In this document: positions 8,414-17,305 of the stretch, piece after piece
Position numbering within the stretch: position 1 is the first letter of the stretch
Layout: every line of letters begins with the position of its first letter
Source of the DNA: Virgibacillus aidingensis
Lineage (GTDB): Bacteria > Bacillota > Bacilli > Bacillales > Amphibacillaceae
Direction of reading: 5' to 3'
Assembly (NCBI RefSeq): GCF_010994035.1
Contig: NZ_WIXN01000010.1
Coordinates: 62,001-126,000 of the forward strand
DNA: 64,000 bases
Notes under the pieces: generated by a model
Database searches by the model: none
What the model saw: the letters and a program-made list of their open reading frames with translations, nothing else
Told to the model about the DNA's origin: nothing
Translations under genes and position numbers: made by a program

Positions 8414-9469
8414 TTACTTCAGTGGGTTGAGACTTTCTTCTCCTGTCAATTCACTTATCATGGTGACAAGCAATTCGATTTCTTCTTCTATATCTTTAAA
8501 GCTTGCCGTTTCCACGGGTGAGTGCATATAGCGCAATGGCAGGGATACTAGAGAGACCGGGACGCCTCGTCCGGTGAGGCGCATTTTATCTGCGTCTGTT
8601 CCCGTCATTCTTGGTGTTAGTTCATACTGTACATCCATTTTCAGTTTTTTCGCGGCATTTTCCAGCAATTTGTTTATTTTTCTATTGATTGGCGCCCCTT
8701 TTGCCAGAACAGGCCCGCCTTCCAGACGGACGTCCCCATGTTTATTTTTGTTTACACCAGGGTAATCCGTTGCAAAGGTAACATCACAAGCAATTGCCAT
8801 CGTCGGTTCAAGACCTGCTGCCGCAAAATAGGCCCCTCCCATATTTGTTTCTTCATTCACTGTGCTTGCTGCGTACACCCCGACAGGAATTTCCTTTTGA
8901 CTAAGCCGCTTCAACACTTCAGCAACAATAAATGCGCCGGTTCGATTATCCAGTCCCCTTCCGGCAATATAACGCCCCGATAAAATTTCCGGATCCGTTT
9001 TATAGACGGCAAGATCTCCAATTTGAACGAACGCTTCAGCTTCCCCTTTTGTTTTATATCCGCAATCTATAAATAAATCCTCCAGGCCAAAATCATTTTT
9101 CAATCCCCCATGATGCTGAGCGTTTACACCAATTACACCAGTAACACTTTCGTTATACCCCAGCACAGTTACCTTCATGCCAACGGCCGCTTTTGGATTA
9201 ATGCCGCCCATCTTATCAAAATGTAAAAAACCTTCCTCGTCAATACGGTTAATGACGAGGGCAATTTCATCGCAATGCCCTGCAAGCAATACTTTAAATG
9301 AGGCATTAGGGTTCAGTACACCAATCGCATTGCCTGCATCATCTGTTCGAATCTCATCAGCAAAATCCTGTACATAATTGATCCATTTTTTCTGAATCAG
9401 CACTTCATCACTGGATGGCGAAGGTGTTTTTAAAAGTGTTGTTAAAAATTCCCGGTTTATATTAGTCAT
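8414..9469 (-). CDS. M42 family metallo-aminopeptidase
   Basis: 351 residues, the normal length for the M42 (glutamyl aminopeptidase/PepA-like, YsdC/YtoP) family. Visible family features are LLAGHCDEIALVI (metal-binding His and Asp), the inserted beta domain from about residue 70 to 160, RGLDNRTGAF (bridging Asp), STVNEETNMGGA (catalytic Glu-Glu) and TDADKM near the C-terminus, with RYMHSPVE supplying the last metal histidine. These cytoplasmic, usually dodecameric enzymes use two metal ions to trim N-terminal residues from peptides. The ATG has GAGGAGG upstream. The gene is monocistronic, with its own terminator. Exact specificity cannot be read from sequence. Confidence 0.9.
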   Translation of the reverse strand: MTNINREFLTTLLKTPSPSSDEVLIQKKWINYVQDFADEIRTDDAGNAIGVLNPNASFKVLLAGHCDEIALVINRIDEEGFLHFDKMGGINPKAAVGMKVTVLGYNESVTGVIGVNAQHHGGLKNDFGLEDLFIDCGYKTKGEAEAFVQIGDLAVYKTDPEILSGRYIAGRGLDNRTGAFIVAEVLKRLSQKEIPVGVYAASTVNEETNMGGAYFAAAGLEPTMAIACDVTFATDYPGVNKNKHGDVRLEGGPVLAKGAPINRKINKLLENAAKKLKMDVQYELTPRMTGTDADKMRLTGRGVPVSLVSLPLRYMHSPVETASFKDIEEEIELLVTMISELTGEESLNPLK

Positions 9470-9592
9470 ATAGGATCCTCCTCATGCTTTTTTATCTTTT
9501 CCTATACTACCACAGTGTAATCACTTTTGTTTACGGGCAGATTGTTAATTGATAAAATCTGATTAAGTACGAAGAAAAGGAGACGGTGATAA

Positions 9593-10147
9593 ATGGAATT
9601 GAATCAATGGTATGAAAAGGGGATGTCTCCGGATGTTTACATCGAATCCATGGAAAAACACAAGGAGAATCTCCTCCATATTTATGATGAATATACACTT
9701 CCGAAGGATGATGCTTTTTTTCGGAAACTACGGGAAGATGACTTAAGGGTGATCGTCCTGACGGAAGACTGGTGCGGAGATGCAATGCTCAATATTCCCA
9801 TCCTGCTGCGTTTGGCGGAAGCCGGTAATATGGACGTGCGCATGCTGCTCCGGGATGACAATCTGGAATTGATGGATCAATACTTAACCAACGGCAAATC
9901 ACGTTCTATCCCTATTTTTATCTTCATTGACAAGGATGGAAATGAAGCAGCAAAATGGGGACCGCGTGCAGAAACCCTCCAGAAATTCTTTGACGAAGCC
10001 AGAGCAAAGCTTCCCGACAAAGAAGCAGAGGATTACGATGAAAAATTCAAGGAAATGCTTTTCTTTATAACAAAATCATTCCGGGACAACACCGATTTCT
10101 GGGATGATGTCTACCAAAGCTTGAAACATACTTTGCAGGATGTATAA
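9593..10147 (+). CDS. Thioredoxin-fold protein with a single-cysteine WCGD motif
   Basis: 184 residues. LREDDLRVIVLTEDWCGDAMLNIPILLRLAE is the beta-alpha core of a thioredoxin fold, but the active site is WCGD-A rather than WCxxC, so only one cysteine is present. SRSIPIFIFIDKDG contains the cis-proline segment typical of thioredoxins. It belongs to the Bacillaceae thioredoxin-like family (Thioredoxin_9 type), whose biochemical role is not established. Without a second cysteine, classical dithiol reduction is unlikely; thiol transfer or bacillithiol chemistry is possible but unproven. AAAGGAG precedes the ATG. A strong terminator follows, so it is a single-gene unit. Confidence 0.75.
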   Translation: MELNQWYEKGMSPDVYIESMEKHKENLLHIYDEYTLPKDDAFFRKLREDDLRVIVLTEDWCGDAMLNIPILLRLAEAGNMDVRMLLRDDNLELMDQYLTNGKSRSIPIFIFIDKDGNEAAKWGPRAETLQKFFDEARAKLPDKEAEDYDEKFKEMLFFITKSFRDNTDFWDDVYQSLKHTLQDV

Positions 10148-10155
10148 TTCACCGG

Positions 10156-10184
10156 CGGCCGGACTTTCCATTCCGGCCGTTTTT
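10156..10184 (+). terminator. Intrinsic terminator after thioredoxin-like gene
   Basis: CGGCCGGA pairs with TCCGGCCG across an eight-base loop and is followed by five T. Confidence 0.85.
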
Positions 10185-10274
10185 GTATAGGTTTCCTAAA
10201 TTTATGTCCATACTAGAAACAATGGTGCAAACGCCCGTTAAACAATTTACAAACTGTGCCGAATGGTCCTGCCG

Positions 10275-10400
10275 GAAAATTTTGGGGCCGTACTGACTTG
10301 TGCCGTCCTGGAAACCCGGAACTTCGGTATAGGGGTTCTCGTCCCGCTGGAAATATTTGGGACTTCAGTACAGTGGTTCCTCGTCCCATCATAAAGATTC
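10275..10400. repeat. Second array of ~40-bp repeats with GGGAC/GTCCC ends
   Basis: About three units: one starting TTTTGGGGCCGTACTGACTT, one with GGTTCTCGTCCCGCTGGAAA, and one with TTTGGGACTTCAG ending CTCGTCCCATCATAAAGATT. The last half-unit nearly matches the array at 3911-4019. It fills most of the 310-bp gap before yugO, where no gene is seen. Confidence 0.6.
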
Positions 10401-10456
10401 ACTATCACCGGACTTGGAGCCAGACGATGCTAAAAAACAAATACTAAGGTGAACTT

Positions 10457-11455
10457 ATGAACATAAGATATGCAAAACAAATTTACTTCCGGCTTCCTAT
10501 TATTATTCGTTTGCTTTTAACCATCAGTATCCTTATGCTCCTATTTGGGTTGGTCATCCATTTTATAGAACCTGCACAATTCCCCACTATATTTGATGGC
10601 ATCTGGTGGGCGTTTGTTACCGGGGCAACAGTTGGTTATGGGGATTATGTTCCTTTAAGCACTACCGGAAAAATTGTTGCTATTTTGCTTATTCTAACCG
10701 GTGGCGCATTTATTGCATTTTACATATCTTCTTTATCAACTGCAGCCTTTCAGCATGAACAGGATTTGGAAAAAGGAAATCTTTCCTTTAAGGGGAACGG
10801 GCATATTATTATGATTGGATGGAATGAACGGACCAGACAGCTGATTGAGATTTTACTGAAAAATAAACCATCGTACCGGATTGTTTTAATTGATCATTCT
10901 CTGCGCCATATTTCTTTTCAGGACTTCCCGGTTCATTTTGTACAGGGAAACCCGACAGAAGACCACACACTGGAAAAAGCAAATATAAAGCTGGCAGATC
11001 GCGTCCTGATTACAGCTGATATTTCAGAAAGTGAACGGCAGGCGGATAATATGACCATTCTCACCACAGTTGCGGTAAGGGGGAATAATAAACAGATTCC
11101 GATTATTGCCGAAATACTTTCGAAAATACAAATTGAAAATGCGCTGCGTGCCGGGGCCACAACGATTGTACGCTCGAATGATTTCATGAGCACATTATTT
11201 TTTCATGAAATTTCCCACTTAAAAAAAGCAACACCCTTTGAAGATATATACCAGCTGCTGAAAACCCAGCAGTTCTATCATACTAAAATTCCGGATAACT
11301 TGGATGACAAACCTTTTAACTATATATCCGCCCTTCATGCGGAAAAAGAACAAATTTTGCTCGGGGTTATCCGAAATGATCAGTATCATATGAATCCTCC
11401 GGCCGGCTTCAGGGTTAAAAAAGGCGATATTTTACTGTCTTTCATAAATATTTGA
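10457..11455 (+). CDS. yugO: Two-TM potassium channel with RCK domain, YugO type
   Basis: 332 residues. A first membrane helix (residues 14-36) is followed by a pore helix and the selectivity filter TVGYGD (58-63), then a second membrane helix (about 70-92). A TrkA-N/RCK Rossmann domain begins with GHIIMIGWNERT and a TrkA-C-like tail follows. This architecture gates K+ flux in response to ligands. In B. subtilis yugO is needed for electrical signalling in biofilms and sits beside mstX; no mstX is seen here, only repeats upstream. yugI and pgi follow, as in the yug region of Bacillus. AAGGTGA precedes the ATG. Confidence 0.88.
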   Translation: MNIRYAKQIYFRLPIIIRLLLTISILMLLFGLVIHFIEPAQFPTIFDGIWWAFVTGATVGYGDYVPLSTTGKIVAILLILTGGAFIAFYISSLSTAAFQHEQDLEKGNLSFKGNGHIIMIGWNERTRQLIEILLKNKPSYRIVLIDHSLRHISFQDFPVHFVQGNPTEDHTLEKANIKLADRVLITADISESERQADNMTILTTVAVRGNNKQIPIIAEILSKIQIENALRAGATTIVRSNDFMSTLFFHEISHLKKATPFEDIYQLLKTQQFYHTKIPDNLDDKPFNYISALHAEKEQILLGVIRNDQYHMNPPAGFRVKKGDILLSFINI

Positions 11456-11498
11456 TTCCATTTCGGGGTATATACGAAGTACAAAGAAAATATATCTT

Positions 11499-11527
11499 TT
11501 GCTTCATTATACCCGGTATGCTAGAAT
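11499..11527 (+). promoter_or_regulatory. Sigma-A-type promoter for yugI
   Basis: TTGCTT, a 17-base spacer and TAGAAT lie about 50 bp upstream of the yugI start. Confidence 0.5.
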
Positions 11528-11577
11528 AGTTTATTGTGTAAAAAGAATCGAATATATGTTAATAGGAGTTGGTCACC

Positions 11578-11943
11578 ATGACAAACAATTACGAGGCTGG
11601 TCAAATACTGGAAGGAAAAGTAACCGGCATTCAGCCGTATGGTGCCTTTGTCGCTTTAGACGAAGACACGCAGGGCTTGGTTCATATTTCTGAAGTAACA
11701 CATGGTTATGTAAAAGATATTAATGAACATTTGGCTGTCGGGGACGAAGTAAAAGTTAAAGTATTGAATGTAGATGAGCAGCAAAATAAGGTTTCTTTAT
11801 CTATTCGTGCTACAGAAGAAGCTCCCAAAACAGCTTCCCAGCCAAAAAAGAAGCAAGCTTCCAAGCAGCAGGATAATCAATCTGCAGGTTTTAATACGTT
11901 AAAAGACAAACTGGAAGAGTGGATTGAACAATCCAAGAAATAG
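11578..11943 (+). CDS. yugI: S1-domain RNA-binding protein YugI (general stress protein 13)
   Basis: 121 residues from ATG 11578, chosen because AGGAG lies ten bases upstream; an in-frame TTG three codons earlier is too close to it. Residues about 6-75 form a single S1 domain (GQILEGKVTGIQPYGAFVAL, GLVHISEV, VGDEVKVKVLNVD), which binds single-stranded RNA. The tail is a Lys/Gln/Ser-rich linker and a short acidic helix. In B. subtilis the orthologue is induced by general stress and associates with ribosomes. It stands alone between a promoter and a terminator. Confidence 0.85.
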   Translation: MTNNYEAGQILEGKVTGIQPYGAFVALDEDTQGLVHISEVTHGYVKDINEHLAVGDEVKVKVLNVDEQQNKVSLSIRATEEAPKTASQPKKKQASKQQDNQSAGFNTLKDKLEEWIEQSKK

Positions 11944-11948
11944 TTTTT

Positions 11949-11987
11949 AATAAAAAAACAGCAATTCTGTGGATTTGCTGTTTTTTT
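11949..11987 (+). terminator. Intrinsic terminator after yugI
   Basis: AAAAAACAGCAA pairs with TTTGCTGTTTTTTT; the T-run follows the stem. Confidence 0.8.
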
Positions 11988-12014
11988 ATTTCATCCAAAA
12001 TTACCTCTTTTCTT

Positions 12015-12043
12015 TTGCCAGTAAAGTATGAAAGCGATAATAT
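12015..12043 (+). promoter_or_regulatory. Sigma-A-type promoter for pgi
   Basis: TTGCCA, a 17-base spacer and TAATAT lie 40 bp upstream of the pgi start. Confidence 0.6.
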
Positions 12044-12081
12044 GATAATAAAAGTGATAACTGAGGATAAGGAGGATCATT

Positions 12082-13431
12082 TTGGCATATATTCATTTTT
12101 CCTATAGCAATGCTTTACCTTTTATAGCGGAACATGAACTGGAAAACATGGAAACCTGCGTGCAAACTGCACAAGCAGAGCTCCACGGAAAAAAAGGACC
12201 AGGCAGTAATTTCCTGGGATGGCTTGATCTGCCAAATACATATGATAAAGAGGAATTTTCCCGAATAAAAATAGCTGCTGATAAAATTAGAAAGGATTCG
12301 GATGTGCTGCTTGTCATAGGCATAGGAGGATCCTACCTTGGCGCAAGAGCGGCTATTGACATGCTTTCCCATTCATTTTCGGATATGCTTTCAAAAGAAG
12401 AGAGAAATGCGCCTCAAATAATTTTTGCCGGAAATCATTTAAGTTCTGACTATATCAGTGATTTACTTGATGTCCTTGAAAATAAAGATGTTTCCATCAA
12501 TGTGATTTCCAAAAGCGGGACTACAACGGAACCGGCCATCGCCTTCCGTATTTTTAAAAAATGGCTTGAGGAGAAATACGGAAAAAAGGAAGCGGCAAAA
12601 AGGATTTATGCAACAACGGATAAGCAAAAAGGAGCATTGCGGGATGCCAGTGATCAAGCCGGGTATGAGACTTTTGTAATCCCGGATGATGTCGGCGGGC
12701 GCTATTCCGTTCTCACCGCAGTCGGCCTGCTTCCTATCGCTGTCAGCGGTATCTCCATAGAGAAAATAATGCAGGGGGCGCAACTGGCGAAAAAGGAACT
12801 GGAAGCACCCGCTCTTTCTAAAAACCCAGCCAGTCAATATGCTGCTGTACGTCATTTATTATATGCAAAAGGGAAAACGACAGAGCTGCTCGTTAATTAT
12901 GACCCAAAATTCCATTATTTTTCCGAATGGTGGAAACAATTGTTTGGTGAAAGCGAAGGTAAAGACGGAAAAGGCATTTATCCATCTTCTGCAAATTTTA
13001 CTACCGATCTGCATTCTCTGGGGCAATACATTCAGGATGGACGCCGCCATCTTTTTGAAACGGTGCTGCATGTGAAGAAGTCCAACAGGGAAATAGTGGT
13101 GGAAAAAACAGCTGATGATGCCGATGGGTTGAATTACCTGGCAGGAAAAACGATGCATGACATTAATGATATGGCATTTCAGGGAACACTAATGGCACAT
13201 ACAGATGGCGGCGTGCCAAACTTGGTTATTGATATCCCTAAACTGGATGCCTATACATTCGGCTACCTTGTTTACTTTTTTGAAAAGGCATGTGCCATCA
13301 GCGGCTATTTGCTTGGTGTTAATCCGTTTGATCAGCCGGGAGTCGAGACATATAAGAAAAATATGTTTGCGCTGCTTGGAAAACCCGGGTTTGAAACGGA
13401 TCGGGAAACTTTGAAAAGACGGCTTGAATAA
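12082..13431 (+). CDS. pgi: Glucose-6-phosphate isomerase
   Basis: 449 residues, the usual length of Bacillus Pgi. It starts at TTG with AAGGAGG six bases upstream; the N-terminus [11 protein letters not shown] matches the family start. The sugar-phosphate-binding loops [14 protein letters not shown] and [11 protein letters not shown], the glycine-rich [14 protein letters not shown], the catalytic [13 protein letters not shown] region and [12 protein letters not shown] near the C-terminus are all present. The enzyme interconverts glucose-6-phosphate and fructose-6-phosphate in glycolysis and gluconeogenesis. It has its own promoter and a strong terminator. Confidence 0.97.
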   Translation: MAYIHFSYSNALPFIAEHELENMETCVQTAQAELHGKKGPGSNFLGWLDLPNTYDKEEFSRIKIAADKIRKDSDVLLVIGIGGSYLGARAAIDMLSHSFSDMLSKEERNAPQIIFAGNHLSSDYISDLLDVLENKDVSINVISKSGTTTEPAIAFRIFKKWLEEKYGKKEAAKRIYATTDKQKGALRDASDQAGYETFVIPDDVGGRYSVLTAVGLLPIAVSGISIEKIMQGAQLAKKELEAPALSKNPASQYAAVRHLLYAKGKTTELLVNYDPKFHYFSEWWKQLFGESEGKDGKGIYPSSANFTTDLHSLGQYIQDGRRHLFETVLHVKKSNREIVVEKTADDADGLNYLAGKTMHDINDMAFQGTLMAHTDGGVPNLVIDIPKLDAYTFGYLVYFFEKACAISGYLLGVNPFDQPGVETYKKNMFALLGKPGFETDRETLKRRLE

Positions 13432-13440
13432 TAGTTTTAC

Positions 13441-13476
13441 AGTAAGCATGTAAAATTTACATGCTTACTTTTTTTA
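13441..13476 (+). terminator. Intrinsic terminator after pgi
   Basis: AGTAAGCATGTAAA pairs with TTTACATGCTTACT, followed by a T-run. The near-perfect stem may also serve the minus strand. Confidence 0.85.
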
Positions 13477-13618
13477 TCCTGCTATTAGTTTTAATATTAA
13501 AATACTGGTGGTTTTAATATAGAATACTTCTAAACTTTTTAAAATAATTCCCCTCTGATTTCTTTTATTCGTTATTTCTGACGCTGTACAGGGCTTACTT
13601 TTTTCTGTTGGGAGATTC

Positions 13619-15202
13619 TTAAAAACCCGTCTCTACTTGAGGGATATCTTCCACCAACTGATCAATCAATTTCCATGCTCCATCCTCCATTACCCATTCC
13701 ATTTTTGCGCCTGCTTCGTTATTAATGATAAAACTGACAGTAATCTGGTCTCCCGCAGAATTCTCCTCCATTACCATATACCCTGCATGTTCAAAAATAT
13801 CCATCCAGGCTTCGTCCAACAATGTTTCATGCAATTCTTCCGTATCATATCCTTTCCATTTGCTCTCCCCTGCATACAGTGTAGAATAAAGCGCTGCATT
13901 GCTTCTTTCAAATGCATATTTATATAACAGCACCATTTCTGTACCTTCAAGGTTTTTAAGTAAATTTTTATCTTCCTTTTCAGCATACGCCAAATAATTG
14001 TCCTGAATATCCTGTGCACGGTAACGGTCATCATAATGTAGACTGACAATATCATTAAACGTAATTCCTTCAAATTGTTCATTAAAAAGGAGATATAATA
14101 TCCCAAACTCCACATTAAGGTTTAAATAGCTTCCAGACTCTTTTTCCAATGAGTCTGCCCTTGCTTTTATAATTTCCGAGAAACGGGAATCTTCATGCGC
14201 TTCCAGGAAATTGTTATATTCCTCCAGCAACACCTCCGGCTTTATTTCATTTTCCGACACTGCAGCTAAATTTAAATATACTCTTAAGTATTCAGCTGCT
14301 CGCGAAAGGAGAGCAGTATTTTCAAAAATAGTTTCCCGTTCATCCGGATAAGTATTATAGATATACTCTATCTCCAATAGAATGGAATCCATTTCATGCC
14401 ATGGAATTTCCTCTTCTGCGATATCACCCATAAGCTCGAGATAATGCATATAACCTTCTTTCCCGGAAAGCCCTTCACTCTGTTCAAGCTGCCAGGAAAA
14501 ATCTGTGTGTATCCATAACTGATTAACACCTTCACGTCTGGACACCCTGAAGCCCTGCTCTTTCAGCACGATAAGAAAATCCTTTATTTCCTTTGGACCC
14601 TGATAGTTTTCAGGATTATTTCGGGCACTTAATATCTCATCCTGATCTTTCCGCTGTATACTATATTTCACCAGCAGATCAGAAAAATAGTCTTGAAATG
14701 AGGAACCCAAATAGGATGTTATATTATTAAACTGTTCATCGTCAGCAAAAAATTCACCCTTACTTTTTGCTTCCTTTACCATTTCCCCGGGAGTTGTCAA
14801 TAAATAATCAATTTCTTTTTTTGCGGTTTCATAGGCAGCTGAATCTGCGGAAGAATGATAGTTCTCAACAACGGCTTCGGCCTGTTTCACTGGATAAAAT
14901 TCTTCTACCTCTTCCAGTCCCAGTGATTCCTTAAAATTCTCCAACGCATTTAAATAATACATTTCCAGGTAGTTCGGATTCGTATCCGCCTGATCATTTT
15001 CATTAACGTAAGGGAGAGAAATGAGCATAAATAAACACAAACCGGCGATAACTGCAATAAGCGGCATTGCTTTTCGAAAGCGGGGCGTTTTTTCTTTTAT
15101 GAATATACGCTGCATAATTGTCTGTTTATCCACTTGCTCAGGCATTTTTTCATAATCCTGCTTTAATCCGGAGAGTAATTCATCCAATTTTTTGTCGCTC
15201 AA
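13619..15202 (-). CDS. Membrane-anchored anti-sigma factor (putative) with large extracellular domain
   Basis: 527 residues starting at TTG 15202, with GGAGGG eight bases upstream. It overlaps the end of the ECF sigma gene by 23 bp, so translation is coupled. Residues 1-43 are a charged cytoplasmic part beginning DKKLDELLSGLKQDYEKM. One membrane helix follows (MPLIAVIAGLCLFMLISLPYV, 45-65), then about 460 extracellular residues rich in Glu, Tyr and Leu. The last 60 residues (QITVSFIINNEAGAKMEWVM) resemble a small alpha/beta sensor fold. I do not recognise a named family. The position and topology are those of an ECF anti-sigma factor, which would hold the sigma factor at the membrane until an outside signal arrives. 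That function is inferred from context. Confidence 0.6.
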   Translation of the reverse strand: MSDKKLDELLSGLKQDYEKMPEQVDKQTIMQRIFIKEKTPRFRKAMPLIAVIAGLCLFMLISLPYVNENDQADTNPNYLEMYYLNALENFKESLGLEEVEEFYPVKQAEAVVENYHSSADSAAYETAKKEIDYLLTTPGEMVKEAKSKGEFFADDEQFNNITSYLGSSFQDYFSDLLVKYSIQRKDQDEILSARNNPENYQGPKEIKDFLIVLKEQGFRVSRREGVNQLWIHTDFSWQLEQSEGLSGKEGYMHYLELMGDIAEEEIPWHEMDSILLEIEYIYNTYPDERETIFENTALLSRAAEYLRVYLNLAAVSENEIKPEVLLEEYNNFLEAHEDSRFSEIIKARADSLEKESGSYLNLNVEFGILYLLFNEQFEGITFNDIVSLHYDDRYRAQDIQDNYLAYAEKEDKNLLKNLEGTEMVLLYKYAFERSNAALYSTLYAGESKWKGYDTEELHETLLDEAWMDIFEHAGYMVMEENSAGDQITVSFIINNEAGAKMEWVMEDGAWKLIDQLVEDIPQVETGF

Positions 15203-15743
15203 TATCTATTCCCTCCTCTCCAATTTCATTTTCATAGATCTTTTTCAATTTTCTTTTCGCACGGTGTAACCTCGTCTTGACTGCAGAGAGTTTTATTTTT
15301 AAAATAACTCCAATTTCCTCATATGATTTATCGTGAAAATAATATAATATCAACGGCGCTTTATATTTCGGTTCCAATTGCTGTATCGACTCATGCAGCA
15401 GAACATGTTCCTCTCTTTCAAAATAATAGCCGGCAGAAATATTTTCTTTCTCCTGTTCCATTGACTTTTGGATTAGTGCCTGCTCTCTCTTTTGCTTCCG
15501 GTAAAAATCTCTCGTCGTATTTAACGTAATCTGGTAGATCCATGTGGAAAACTTTCCCCTGTGGTATTGATCCAGCTTCCGGTAAATTTTAATAAAAGTT
15601 TCCTGGACAATATCTGCCAGATGTGTATGATTAATACCGAATTGAAAAGCAAACCGTTCCACAACCGGTTTATATGTATCAATAATTTCTTCAAATGCTG
15701 ATTCATCTTTTTCTTTGGCGCGGCGGATTAATTTTTCATCCAC
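15180..15743 (-). CDS. ECF-family RNA polymerase sigma factor
   Basis: 187 residues from GTG 15743, chosen because AAAGGGGG lies seven bases upstream; a TTG further up has no ribosome site. Region 2 is clear (ESAFEEIIDTYKPVVERFAFQFG, DIVQETFIKIYRKLDQY, FSTWIYQITLNTTRDFYRKQKR), and so is region 4 (LEPKYKAPLILYYFHDKSYEEIGVILKIKLSAVKTRLHRAKRKLKK). There is no region 1 or 3, so it belongs to the ECF group used for cell-envelope responses. It is transcribed with the downstream membrane protein. Which B. subtilis factor it corresponds to cannot be settled by eye. Confidence 0.9.
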   Translation of the reverse strand: MDEKLIRRAKEKDESAFEEIIDTYKPVVERFAFQFGINHTHLADIVQETFIKIYRKLDQYHRGKFSTWIYQITLNTTRDFYRKQKREQALIQKSMEQEKENISAGYYFEREEHVLLHESIQQLEPKYKAPLILYYFHDKSYEEIGVILKIKLSAVKTRLHRAKRKLKKIYENEIGEEGIDIERQKIG

Positions 15744-15775
15744 ATGGAAACCCCCTTTCAAACTGCCCTTCCTCT

Positions 15776-15809
15776 ATAAAACGACAGCTTCCCCCGTCTA
15801 TGTTTCAAG
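15776..15809 (-). promoter_or_regulatory. Candidate ECF autoregulatory promoter
   Basis: On the minus strand TTGAAAC and CGTTTTA resemble ECF -35 (TGAAAC) and -10 (CGT) elements upstream of the sigma gene. The spacer from TGAAAC to CGT is 18 bases rather than the usual 16, so this is tentative. Confidence 0.3.
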
Positions 15810-15894
15810 TTTTTAAAAAAACTTTTAAAAAATATGTTTATATTTTGTTTACCGGGGTATAACTATAACTGTAAGACTTTCTCGTATTCCCCCT

Positions 15895-15932
15895 GTAAGC
15901 AAGGCGTATAACGCTTTGCTTTTTTTTTTTTG
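15895..15932 (+). terminator. Orphan intrinsic terminator upstream of patB
   Basis: AGCAAGGCG and CGCTTTGCT pair around a short loop and are followed by eleven T on the plus strand. No plus-strand gene ends here: the neighbours are the divergent sigma gene and patB. Confidence 0.7.
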
Positions 15933-16014
15933 CTTTTTTCCCATCCTTCCAACCGTGCATGTTTATCCGTTTATTTGGTATAATGACTAGAGAATAGAAA
16001 GGCAGGGTGGATAA

Positions 16015-17193
16015 ATGAGTATATTTTCTGAATTACATGATAGAAAAAATACACGCTCCGTCAAATGGGACATGCTGGAACCGGTTTTCCAGACATCTGA
16101 CATATTGCCGATGTGGGTTGCCGATATGGACTTCAAGGCACCGGAAGCCGTGAACAATGCACTTATCAAGCGGGCGGAGCATGGCATTTACGGATATACC
16201 ATTATTGACGATGATGTGGAATCGGCAATTATTAACTGGCTGAAACACCGTCATCAATGGGAAATCGATCAAAAATGGCTGACATTTTCCCCAGGCGTAG
16301 TAACCAGTCTGCACATGGCCATACAGGCATTTACAGAACCAAATGATAAAGTACTTGTCCAAACACCAGTATACGGACCTTTTTATAAAGTGACCGAAAG
16401 CCATGAGCGTGAGCTGGTGAAGAACAAACTTATTTATAAAGATGGATATTACTCCATTGATTTTCAGGATTTTGAGAAAAAACTAAAATCAGGTGTAAAA
16501 GCATTCATCCTCTGCTCTCCGCACAATCCAGTAGGACGTGTTTGGAAAAAAGAGGAACTGGAAGAGATGGCACGACTTTGTTTAAAATATGATGTACTCA
16601 TTATATCAGATGAAATTCATGCTGACCTGGTATTACCGGGGAATAAACATATCCCGATTGCTTCTCTTTCAGAGGAAATAGCGGAAAACACGATAACAAT
16701 GATGGCTCCTTCCAAAACCTTTAATTTAGCCGGATTGCAGGCCTCTTTTATCGTGACAAAAAATAAGGATCTCCGATTAAAATTAAATGAACACTTAGGG
16801 AAACAGGGATTTCATATGCTTAACACGATGGGAAATGCGGCCATTGAAGCTGCCTATAAGCATGGAGGCGACTGGCTGGATGAGCTGCTGTCTGTCATCA
16901 ATGACAATAAAAACTATGTCATCGATACATTTGCAAAAAACACCCCGGAATTAAAAGTTGTTAACCCGGAAGGCACTTACCTGCTTTGGATCGACTGCAG
17001 CGGATTAAACATGGACAATAAGGAATTGAAAAAATTTATGATTGAAAAGGCAAAAGTAGGGCTCAATGCCGGGATTGAATACGGGGAAGAAGGCGATCAA
17101 TTCATGCGAATGAATTTAGGATGTCCAAAAGCTATGGTGGAAGAAGGGGTTAAGAGAATAATCGGTGCCGTGGCAGTGGCTCGGGAAAAATAA
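16015..17193 (+). CDS. patB: PLP-dependent cystathionine beta-lyase / C-S lyase PatB
   Basis: 392 residues, full length for the MalY/PatB family of fold-type I PLP enzymes. Visible are the substrate segment MWVADMDF, the loop SPHNPVGRVW, the cofactor Asp in IISDEIHADLVL and the Schiff-base lysine in APSKTFNLAGLQ (K234). The family cleaves the carbon-sulfur bond of cystathionine and related S-conjugates, giving homocysteine, pyruvate and ammonia. The gene has its own TATAAT box (15979-15984) and terminator. In B. subtilis patB lies close to kinB-kapB, which fits kapB being a few kilobases away here. Confidence 0.9.
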   Translation: MSIFSELHDRKNTRSVKWDMLEPVFQTSDILPMWVADMDFKAPEAVNNALIKRAEHGIYGYTIIDDDVESAIINWLKHRHQWEIDQKWLTFSPGVVTSLHMAIQAFTEPNDKVLVQTPVYGPFYKVTESHERELVKNKLIYKDGYYSIDFQDFEKKLKSGVKAFILCSPHNPVGRVWKKEELEEMARLCLKYDVLIISDEIHADLVLPGNKHIPIASLSEEIAENTITMMAPSKTFNLAGLQASFIVTKNKDLRLKLNEHLGKQGFHMLNTMGNAAIEAAYKHGGDWLDELLSVINDNKNYVIDTFAKNTPELKVVNPEGTYLLWIDCSGLNMDNKELKKFMIEKAKVGLNAGIEYGEEGDQFMRMNLGCPKAMVEEGVKRIIGAVAVAREK

Positions 17194-17243
17194 TCTAATT
17201 AAAATAACATCATGCGTATAACTAACTGTAGAAATAGTATAGA

Positions 17244-17273
17244 AAAGCTCAGATTTCAATCTGGGCTTTTTTA
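17244..17273 (+). terminator. Intrinsic terminator after patB
   Basis: AAAGCTCAGATT pairs with AATCTGGGCTTT and is followed by six T. Confidence 0.8.
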
Positions 17274-17305
17274 TGTATTTTATTCAACAACACCGTTGAA
17301 AGAAG

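Noticed and set aside
15844-15932. A metabolite riboswitch upstream of patB
   Set aside because: Only a single simple hairpin with T-run is seen; there is no multi-helix aptamer core or known conserved box.
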